Origin: DATJGR01 sp963780795
GTDB lineage: Bacteria > Pseudomonadota > Gammaproteobacteria > Pseudomonadales > Azotimanducaceae
Length of the DNA: 64,000 nt
Direction of reading: 5' to 3'
Assembly (NCBI GenBank): GCA_963780795.1
Contig: CAWADH010000005.1
Span: forward strand, 124,001-188,000
Below are positions 33,707 to 40,290 of this stretch, in pieces. A program made the translations under genes and the position numbers. The notes under the pieces are model-generated. The model was not told the DNA's origin, made no database searches, and saw only the letters and a list, made by a program, of their open reading frames with translations. The stretch's first letter is position 1. Each line of letters starts with the position of its first letter.

Positions 33707-34948
33707 TCACACCAGCGTGACACGCGCAAACTTGCGTTTGCCGACCTGCACGACATAGGTGCCGGCCGGGAGCTTCAGGCCGCGATCAGACACTGGCGCG
33801 CCATCGACCTTCACGCCGTTACCTTCGATCAGCCGGAACGCTTCGCTCGTCGAAGAGGTGAGGTTCGCCTGCTTCAGCACGTTAGTGATCGCCAGCGGCG
33901 CGCCTTGCAGCGTAACCGCGTCGATCACGTCCGGAACGCCGCCGCGCGCGCGCAGGTTGAAATCGCGCTCGGCTGATTCCGCCGCGACGCTGCCGTGAAA
34001 GCGCGCGGTGATCTCTTTCGCCAGCATCACTTTCGCGTCTTTCGGATTGCGACCGCCTTCCACTTCGCGCTTCAGCGCCGCGATCTCCGCCTCCGGCTTG
34101 AAACTCAACAGCGCGAAATACTTCCACATCATCGGATCGCTGATCGACAGCACTTTCGCGAACATGTCGTTGGGCGGCTCGGTGATGCCGATGTAGTTGC
34201 CTTTGCTCTTCGACATCTTCTCGATGCCGTCGAGCCCTTCGAGCAGCGGCATCGTCAGGATGCACTGCGGCTCCTGGTTGTATTCGCCCTGCAGCGTGCG
34301 GCCCATCAGCAGATTGAACTTCTGGTCGGTGCCGCCGAGTTCGATGTCGCACTTCAGCGCCACCGAGTCGTAGCCCTGCACGAGCGGATACAGGAACTCG
34401 TGCACGCTGATCGGCGTGCCGGCTTTGAAGCGGTCGCTGAAGTCGTTGCGCTCCATCATGCGCGCTACGGTGTAACGCGACGCCAGCTGGATCATGCCGC
34501 GCGCGCCGAGTTCGTCGCACCACTCGGAGTTGTAGCGGATCTCGGTCTTGTGTTCGTCGAGAACGAGTTTCGCCTGATTGAAATACGTCTTCGCGTTCAC
34601 CTCGATCTCTTCGCGGCTGAGCGGCGGACGCGTGGTGTTGCGCCCCGACGGATCGCCGATCATCGACGTGAAGTCGCCGACCAGAAAAATCACGGTGTGG
34701 CCGAGATCCTGCAGCTGACGCAGCTTGTTCAGCACCACGGTGTGGCCGAGGTGCAGGTCCGGCGCGGTCGGATCGAGACCGAGCTTGATCCGCAGCGGCA
34801 CGCCGGTTGTCTCGGACCGAGCCAGTTTCGCCAGCCATTCGGCTTCCGGTATCAGTTCGTCGCAGCCGCGTTTCGTCACCTCCATCGCGTGCCGGACGCG
34901 GTCGGTGACGGGATACAGCGCTGCGGAGCTTTCTTTGCTTTGCGACAT
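33707..34948 (-). CDS. tyrS: Tyrosyl-tRNA synthetase
   Basis: 413 aa, charges tRNA-Tyr with tyrosine in the cytosol. Class I signatures are the HIGH box as HLGH (66-69, DLHLGHTVVL) and KMSKS at 244-248 (EKMSKSKGNYIG). Other matches: DPSGRN, and GTDQKFNLLMGR. The C-terminal 60 residues form an S4 RNA-binding domain (AFRLIEGNGVKVDGAPVSDRG). It is of the TyrZ-like type with the long insert. ATG 34948 is followed upstream by a 200-nt gap that holds interspersed repeats. A PhyH gene follows directly. Confidence 0.95.
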   Translation of the reverse strand: MSQSKESSAALYPVTDRVRHAMEVTKRGCDELIPEAEWLAKLARSETTGVPLRIKLGLDPTAPDLHLGHTVVLNKLRQLQDLGHTVIFLVGDFTSMIGDPSGRNTTRPPLSREEIEVNAKTYFNQAKLVLDEHKTEIRYNSEWCDELGARGMIQLASRYTVARMMERNDFSDRFKAGTPISVHEFLYPLVQGYDSVALKCDIELGGTDQKFNLLMGRTLQGEYNQEPQCILTMPLLEGLDGIEKMSKSKGNYIGITEPPNDMFAKVLSISDPMMWKYFALLSFKPEAEIAALKREVEGGRNPKDAKVMLAKEITARFHGSVAAESAERDFNLRARGGVPDVIDAVTLQGAPLAITNVLKQANLTSSTSEAFRLIEGNGVKVDGAPVSDRGLKLPAGTYVVQVGKRKFARVTLV

Positions 34949-34977
34949 GGCGAGCGATGTTAGTGCCTGAAGGCGTC

Positions 34978-35011
34978 CGCGTCAGCGCCTCCGCGTCAGC
35001 GCCTCCGCGTC
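34978..35011. repeat. 14-bp tandem repeat, 2.4 copies
   Basis: The unit CGCGTCAGCGCCTC occurs twice in perfect succession (34978-34991 and 34992-35005) plus the first six bases of a third. It lies in the gap between tyrS and the aldo/keto reductase, just ahead of the palindromic repeats. It looks like slippage DNA with no coding content. Confidence 0.85.
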
Positions 35012-35020
35012 CCGATCCGA

Positions 35021-35082
35021 AAGTCACGGATGGTGCCTGGCACCGTCGGTGACTTATTTAGTAACGGTCGGTGCCTGGCACC
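35021..35082. repeat. REP-like palindromic repeat pair, locus 1
   Basis: Two cores GGTGCCTGGCACC (35032-35044 and 35070-35082). The first sits in a larger perfect symmetry: AAGTCAC at 35021-35027 and GTGACTT at 35049-35055 with 4-nt spacers on both sides of the core. The second is flanked on the right by TGTTGACTT. Such interspersed palindromes are non-coding and can form hairpins. The 200-nt gap between tyrS and the reductase holds only this and the 14-bp tandem repeat. Confidence 0.9.
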
Positions 35083-35147
35083 GTGTGTTGACTTGCTCAA
35101 GAATGCGGGACGTTCGCTGGCCCCACCACCTTCCTCACGGAGCACTC

Positions 35148-36128
35148 ATGCAGTACCGCAAACTCGGCCGCACCGGTCTGATGATCAGTCCGATCGCACT
35201 CGGCTCGGCGAACTTCTCGTGGCTGACCAACGAAGCCGACAGTTTCGAGATCCTCGATCGCGCGTTCGACCTCGGCGTCAACTTCATCGACACCTCCGAC
35301 AACTACAACGCGGGACAGACCGAAGCGCTGCTCGGCCGCTGGTTCGCGCAAGGCGGCGGACGCCGCGAGAAGACCGTGCTCGCGAGCAAGTGTTACTCGC
35401 CGCCGATGGAATGGGGCGCGAAGGATCTGGCGAAGCGCACCGGTTCGTGGGTGGGTCCGAACCAGCGCGGCCTCTCCGCGAAGCACATCCGCGAAGCGTG
35501 CGAGGCGAGTCTGAAACGCCTGCAGACCGACCACCTCGACGTCTATCAGATGCACCACGTCGACCGGAACACGCCGTGGGAGGAAATCTGGCAGGCGATG
35601 GAACTCCTCGTTCAGCAAGGCAAGGTGCTCTACATCGGCAGCTCGAACTTCGCCGGCTGGCACATCGCGCAGGCGCAGGAAATCGCGCGCTCGCGTCACT
35701 TCCTCGGTCTCGTTTCAGAGCAGAGCATCTACAACCTGCTGCGGCGAACGGTCGAACTCGAAGTGATCCCGGCCTGCCGCGGCTACGGCATGGCATTCAT
35801 TCCTTACAGTCCGCTCGGCGGCGGACTGCTCGGCGGCAAGTCGGGCGACAACGATCGCGGACGTCGCGCCTTTCTGCCGCAAACCGCGCCGATCGAAGCG
35901 TTCCAGGATTTCTGCAAGTCGATCGACCGCAATCCGGGCGACGTCGCGCTGACGTGGGTGGCGCAGCAACCCGGCGTCACTGCACCGATCGTCGGACCGC
36001 GCACACTCGCGCAGTTCGAGGCCAGCCTCGCGGCCGTCGAGACCCGATTGGATGAGACGGCACTTGCGCGTTTGAACGAACTGTTCCCCGGGCCGGGTGG
36101 CGCAGCGCCGGAAGCGTACGCCTGGTAG
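35148..36128 (+). CDS. Aldo/keto reductase
   Basis: 326 aa, NADPH-dependent TIM-barrel oxidoreductase of the AKR superfamily, close to the YajO/voltage-channel beta-subunit type. Catalytic tetrad residues are visible: Asp/Tyr in IDTSDNYNAGQTE, Lys in TVLASKCY, and His in YQMHHVDRNTP. The start QYRKLGRTGLMISPIALGSAN is typical. ATG 35148 has GGAG 5 nt upstream; the longer frame runs into the repeat. Its stop is immediately followed by the locus 2 repeats. Confidence 0.9.
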   Translation: MQYRKLGRTGLMISPIALGSANFSWLTNEADSFEILDRAFDLGVNFIDTSDNYNAGQTEALLGRWFAQGGGRREKTVLASKCYSPPMEWGAKDLAKRTGSWVGPNQRGLSAKHIREACEASLKRLQTDHLDVYQMHHVDRNTPWEEIWQAMELLVQQGKVLYIGSSNFAGWHIAQAQEIARSRHFLGLVSEQSIYNLLRRTVELEVIPACRGYGMAFIPYSPLGGGLLGGKSGDNDRGRRAFLPQTAPIEAFQDFCKSIDRNPGDVALTWVAQQPGVTAPIVGPRTLAQFEASLAAVETRLDETALARLNELFPGPGGAAPEAYAW

Positions 36129-36201
36129 CAGTCCGGTGCCTGGCACCGTCGATGACTTATTTGAGCAGTCCGGTGCCTGGCACCGTCGATGACTTATTTG
36201 G
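36128..36201. repeat. REP-like palindromic repeat pair, locus 2 (37-bp tandem)
   Basis: Two 37-bp units (36128-36164 and 36165-36201), nearly identical, each with GCAGTCC, the core GGTGCCTGGCACC (36135-36147 and 36172-36184), then GTCGATGACTTATTTG. The core is the same as at locus 1 and the right arm TGACTT is shared; the left AAGTCAC arm is missing here. The repeat begins at the reductase stop codon. Confidence 0.9.
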
Positions 36202-36305
36202 CGTCGCAGCCGCAAGCCGCGTCAGCTTCTCCGCAAGCACGGTCCTTTCGTATCGCTCGAAGTCCGCGAGGATGTGCTCGGTAGCGTGATTCGCGGAGCA
36301 CGGTG

Positions 36306-37754
36306 ATGGAATTCGAGACGACGACGGAACAGGTCGACGCATTGCAATCGCGCCGCGTATCGGCGGTCGAGTTGCTGGAACGGTCGATCGCACGGATCGA
36401 GGCGCGCGACGCCGCGATCAATGCCGTGGTGGTGCGCGATTTCGAGCGGGCGCGCACGGCGGCGATCGCGGCGGATGCAGCGCTCGCGCGCGGTGAGCGG
36501 CGGCCGCTGCTCGGCGTGCCGATGACGGTGAAGGAAGCGATTCACGTCGCGGGCTTGCCGACAACGTGGGGAATTCCGGGGACACAATCGCGCGAGGTGC
36601 ACGCGAGTGCGGTTGCCGTGCAGCGCCTCGAACGGGCCGGCGCGGTGATCATTGGAAAAACCAACGTCGCCACGCAACTCGGCGACTGGCAGACATTCAA
36701 TCCGGTGTATGGCACCACGAACAATCCGTGGGATACCGCGCGCACGCCGGGTGGGTCGTCCGGTGGCGGCGCCGCCGCGCTCGCGGCCGGGTTCGTGTCG
36801 TTGGAACTCGGCTCCGATCTGAACGGGTCGTTGCGGATTCCGGCACACTGCTGCGGCGTATTCGCGCACAAGCCGACGTTCGGCCTCGTACCCACGCGCG
36901 GCTTCGCGCCGCCCGGTGTGCCGGTGCTGTCGGTGAACGAAGACGTCGACTTCGGCGTGCTCGGGCCGATGGCGCGCAGCGCCGCCGATCTCGCGCTGGC
37001 GCTCGACGTGATCGCGGGTCCCGACGAGGCGGACGCGATTGCCTACTCGCTTTCGCTACCGCCGCCGCGGCGCGCGAAGCTGCGTGACTTTCGCGTGCTG
37101 GTGGTCGACGAGCATCCGTGGGTTGCGCTGTCCGAAGAGGTGCGCGGCGTGCTGCACGAGGCGGCGCGCAACCTCGAACGCAGCGGCTGCAGGGTGACGC
37201 GCGGCGGCACGCTGCTGCCCGACCTCGAACTCACCGCGCGCGCCTTCGTACATCTGTTGATGGCGTTCTTCGGCGCCGACATGCCTTTCGCCGACTACAC
37301 GAGTCTCCAGGCTGCAGTCGCGCACATGCCGTCGACCGATCCGGCAAGCGCCGAACTGCGCGGCCTCGTCTCGAGCCATCGCGACTGGATCGACATGGAT
37401 CGCGCCCGCATCGGCATCGCGCATCAGTGGCGACAACTGTTCCGCGAGTGGGACGTGGTGTTGTGCCCGGTGCTGCCGACGCCGGCGTTCGCGCACGATC
37501 ACGGTCCCATCGATCAGCGCACGATCGATGTCGACGGCGCGCGCGTTCCATACAAAAGCCAACCCATCTGGATGAGCGTCGCTTCGCTCGCGGGGCTTCC
37601 GGCAACCGCGTTTCCGGCGGGCTCCAGCGCCACCGGTCTGCCGATCGGCGTGCAGGCGATCGGACCGCGTCTGGAAGACCACACGACGATCGCGTTCTCG
37701 GAACTGTTCACACGCGAGTTCGGCGGATTCGCGGCGCCGCCGGACTTTCGGTAA
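36306..37754 (+). CDS. Amidase (amidase-signature family)
   Basis: 482 aa with the Ser-cisSer-Lys triad at Lys76 (MTVKEAI), Ser152 (TPGGSSGGGAAALAAG) and Ser176 (GSDLNGSLRIPAHC). It hydrolyses amide bonds to acid and ammonia. The motif GSDLNGS deviates from the usual GSDTGGS. The N-terminus FETTTEQVDALQSRRVSAVELLERSIARIEARD is typical. ATG 36306 has GGAG 8 nt upstream; GTG 36303 is an alternative. No GatB/GatC genes are near, so it is a catabolic amidase rather than a tRNA amidotransferase subunit. Confidence 0.9.
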   Translation: MEFETTTEQVDALQSRRVSAVELLERSIARIEARDAAINAVVVRDFERARTAAIAADAALARGERRPLLGVPMTVKEAIHVAGLPTTWGIPGTQSREVHASAVAVQRLERAGAVIIGKTNVATQLGDWQTFNPVYGTTNNPWDTARTPGGSSGGGAAALAAGFVSLELGSDLNGSLRIPAHCCGVFAHKPTFGLVPTRGFAPPGVPVLSVNEDVDFGVLGPMARSAADLALALDVIAGPDEADAIAYSLSLPPPRRAKLRDFRVLVVDEHPWVALSEEVRGVLHEAARNLERSGCRVTRGGTLLPDLELTARAFVHLLMAFFGADMPFADYTSLQAAVAHMPSTDPASAELRGLVSSHRDWIDMDRARIGIAHQWRQLFREWDVVLCPVLPTPAFAHDHGPIDQRTIDVDGARVPYKSQPIWMSVASLAGLPATAFPAGSSATGLPIGVQAIGPRLEDHTTIAFSELFTREFGGFAAPPDFR

Positions 37755-37779
37755 GTCCAGTTCCCGGGGCCGCGCAAAC

Positions 37780-37827
37780 TTGCAGGCTGCGCCGCAGTGC
37801 GCTAGTGTGTTGGTGCTAAAGCACCAA
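37780..37827 (+). promoter_or_regulatory. Toxin-antitoxin promoter with palindromic operator
   Basis: A -35 box TTGCAG (37780-37785) and a -10 box TAGTGT (37803-37808) are 17 nt apart. Directly after the -10 lies the perfect palindrome TTGGTGC-TAAA-GCACCAA (37810-37827), which covers the likely transcription start. The antitoxin gene starts at 37838. Antitoxins of the ribbon-helix-helix type usually repress their own promoter at such a site; binding here is inference from position and symmetry. Confidence 0.65.
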
Positions 37828-37837
37828 GGTGTCTCGC

Positions 37838-38077
37838 ATGAGTCGGCTCACTATCACCCTCTCGGAAGAGCGTTACCGCGCGCTGAAGGAAGCCTCGGCA
37901 CGACGTAATAAGACCATCGGACAGCTGATAGACGAGAGCCTCGACTTCTATGGCATCAAGTCGCGGCAGAGTGCGTTGGATCTCGTTCGACGCGCCCGCG
38001 CCGGTAGCAAGCTGACCGAGGAACAGGCGCTCGAAACGGTTCAGAAGGAACTGAAGGCGGTGCGTCGCAAGCGGTGA
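37838..38077 (+). CDS. Ribbon-helix-helix antitoxin of a PIN-type toxin-antitoxin pair
   Basis: 79 aa. The N-terminal beta strand and helices RLTITLSEERYRALKEASARRNKTIGQLIDESLDFYG form a ribbon-helix-helix DNA-binding fold. The basic C-terminus (KELKAVRRKR) would contact the toxin. It should bind its own promoter and neutralise the PIN ribonuclease encoded next. ATG 37838 has AAGG 8 nt upstream; GTG 37829 would add three residues but has no such site. Its TGA overlaps the toxin start as GTGA, so the two are translated in a coupled way. Confidence 0.85.
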   Translation: MSRLTITLSEERYRALKEASARRNKTIGQLIDESLDFYGIKSRQSALDLVRRARAGSKLTEEQALETVQKELKAVRRKR

Positions 38078-38493
38078 GCCGCGCGATCGTCATCGTCGAC
38101 ACGAACGTAGTGGTCGCCGGCGTGTTGACCGCAGATTCCGCGTCGCCAGTGGCCCGTATCCTCGACGGGATGCTTCGAGCGGCCTTTCCGTTCGTCTTGT
38201 CGGAAGCGCTTCTTGCCGAATACCGGGCCGTGCTGGTACGAACCAAATTGCGCAAGTTGCATCGACTGACGCCCGTCGAGGTCGACACCATACTCACAGA
38301 GCTGGCGCTGCACGCGATCGTGTCGGCACCAGATGTGGCGACGCCGGCGCCCGACCCCCACGATCAGCTGCTATGGGATCTACTCGGCAGCAGGTCCGAC
38401 CTGTTGTTGATCACGGGCGACAAGCGACTGTTACGCGACGAAGGCATGCGCGGTCGGGTAATCTCGCCAGCGACCTTCATTGCGCGCACATGA
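38074..38493 (+). CDS. PIN-domain toxin (VapC-like, COG1569)
   Basis: 139 aa, PIN-domain ribonuclease. The conserved acidic residues are at the start (IVIVDTNVVVAGVL), Glu in LSEALLAEYRAVL, and Asp pairs DPHDQLLWDLLG and LITGDKRLL. COG1569 proteins are the putative toxin components paired with ribbon-helix-helix antitoxins. It would cleave RNA when not bound by the antitoxin. Start is GTG at 38074 overlapping the antitoxin stop. The next gene begins 16 nt later on the same strand. Confidence 0.85.
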   Translation: MSRAIVIVDTNVVVAGVLTADSASPVARILDGMLRAAFPFVLSEALLAEYRAVLVRTKLRKLHRLTPVEVDTILTELALHAIVSAPDVATPAPDPHDQLLWDLLGSRSDLLLITGDKRLLRDEGMRGRVISPATFIART

Positions 38494-38509
38494 TCGAGGA
38501 CCCATCGGG

Positions 38510-40273
38510 ATGGCACTCCGCCGGCTGCCGCTGACACTGCTTCTGCTGACGAGTGCCATCTGTGATGCGGCTGATCCACCCGCCGACCGCGCTTATCGCA
38601 ACGGTGTGATCTTCACCGCCGATGCCGCGCACCGCAGCGCGCAGGCGTTGGCGATCCGCGACGGCAAAATTGTCTATGTCGGCCCCGACGACGGATTGAA
38701 CGCGGCCATCGGCCCCTCTACGGAACTGGTCGACCTGCGCGGCGGCTTTCTGATGCCCGGCCTCATAGACGGCCACATGCATCCGCTGCAGGCCGGCACA
38801 CAGTTGCTGAAGTGCGGGCTCGACTATGCGTCGCTCACCGTCGCCGAGTTGCAGGCGCGCGTTCAGAAATGCCTCGACGAATCGGCCAAAGACGAGCCGG
38901 ACAAGTGGCTCGAAGTGGTCAACTGGTTTCAGGAGAGCATGCGGCCGGCCGGGGTAACCACCAGCCGCGCAACGCTCGACGCCCTGAAAACGAAGCGACC
39001 GATCATCGTGCGCTCGTCGTTCGGCCACACCGTGCTCGCGAACACGCGCGCGCTGCAGCTCGCCAACATCAACGCCGACACGAAAGACCCGCTCGGCGGC
39101 AAGATCTGGCGCGACGCGTCCGGCGATCCGACCGGCGTGCTGGAAGACGCGGCGTTCGCCGTATTCGAATCGCTGCTGCCGCAACCCACCGCTGCCGACA
39201 ACGTCGCCGCGGCCGAGGCGGCATTGAAAGCGATGCGCGCGCAGGGCATCACGACGTTTCTCGACGCCGTCGCCGCAGACGAAGACCTCGCAGCGTTCGC
39301 AGCCGTGCGCAGATCCGGTGGCCTCACCGCCCGCGCGCACTTCGCGCCGCGCATCGAGCCTTCGCGCGGCGGCGATCCGGTTGGCGCGGTCGCCGGTGTC
39401 GTTGCCGCCGCCAAACAGTACGACGAAGGCGCGATCGCGCGCGCGCCGGGCATCACCGTCCGCAATGCAAAGCTGTTCCTCGACGGCGTGATCGCCGCGC
39501 CGGCGCTCACCGGCGCGGTGCTCGAACCGTACCGGATGAATGCGAAACCCAATTGGGTGGCGGGCAGCAGTCGCGGACCGGCCGTGTACTTCACGCCGCC
39601 GCAACTCGCCGCGATGCTGATCGAGCTTGCCAACGCCGGCATCGATCCGCACATGCACGCCGACGGCGACGCCGCGGTGCGCGCAGCGCTCGATGGCACC
39701 GAAGCATTGCGGCGAGCGCTCCCGCGCGCCGACGTCAGACCGGCGATCGCGCACGACGAAATCGTCGATCCGAGCGACTACCCGCGTTTTCGCGAACTCG
39801 ACGTCACGCCGGTGCTGTCGTTCCAATGGGGCAAACCGGCCGGCGATACGCTCGGCCTCGTGAACTACTTCGGACCGGAACGGATGAAGCGCCTCGAACC
39901 GGCCGGCGTACTCGCCGCCGCCGGCGCGCGCATCGCGTTCGGCAGCGACTGGCCGGTGGATCCGCTCGACGAGTGGTTCGCGTTGAAGGTGGGCGTTACA
40001 CGAACGAACGCGCCGGACGCGCCGAGCGAGTATCGCGGCCGTCTCGGCGACGACCCGGGTCTGTCGCGGCAGGCGGTGCTCGAAGCGGCGACGATCAACG
40101 CCGCCTATGAACTGCATCAGGATGCCGGCACCGGCTCGCTCGAAGTCGGCAAGTTCGCCGATCTCATCGTGCTCGACCGCAATCCGCTGACGATTCCCGC
40201 CGAAGACATCGCGCATGTTCGGGTGCTCGAGACGGTAGTCGGCGGCGTGAGCGTGTACCAGGCCGATCACTAG
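38510..40273 (+). CDS. Exported amidohydrolase (YtcJ-like)
   Basis: 587 aa. A signal peptide (MALRRLPLTLLLLTSAICDA) is followed by the YtcJ-type amidohydrolase fold: RNGVIFTADAAHRSAQALAIRDGKIVYVG, metal site GFLMPGLIDGHMHPL, later DPHMHADGDAAVR and the Asp of IAFGSDWPVDPLD. The C-terminus has GSLEVGKFADLIVLDRNPL. It would hydrolyse an amide or related bond in the periplasm using metal ions. ATG 38510 has GAGGA upstream. It lies between the toxin-antitoxin pair and the TIR protein, all on one strand with gaps of 16-17 nt, so a shared mRNA is likely. Confidence 0.85.
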   Translation: MALRRLPLTLLLLTSAICDAADPPADRAYRNGVIFTADAAHRSAQALAIRDGKIVYVGPDDGLNAAIGPSTELVDLRGGFLMPGLIDGHMHPLQAGTQLLKCGLDYASLTVAELQARVQKCLDESAKDEPDKWLEVVNWFQESMRPAGVTTSRATLDALKTKRPIIVRSSFGHTVLANTRALQLANINADTKDPLGGKIWRDASGDPTGVLEDAAFAVFESLLPQPTAADNVAAAEAALKAMRAQGITTFLDAVAADEDLAAFAAVRRSGGLTARAHFAPRIEPSRGGDPVGAVAGVVAAAKQYDEGAIARAPGITVRNAKLFLDGVIAAPALTGAVLEPYRMNAKPNWVAGSSRGPAVYFTPPQLAAMLIELANAGIDPHMHADGDAAVRAALDGTEALRRALPRADVRPAIAHDEIVDPSDYPRFRELDVTPVLSFQWGKPAGDTLGLVNYFGPERMKRLEPAGVLAAAGARIAFGSDWPVDPLDEWFALKVGVTRTNAPDAPSEYRGRLGDDPGLSRQAVLEAATINAAYELHQDAGTGSLEVGKFADLIVLDRNPLTIPAEDIAHVRVLETVVGGVSVYQADH

Positions 40274-40290
40274 CGGCGGACTTCGCAGCG

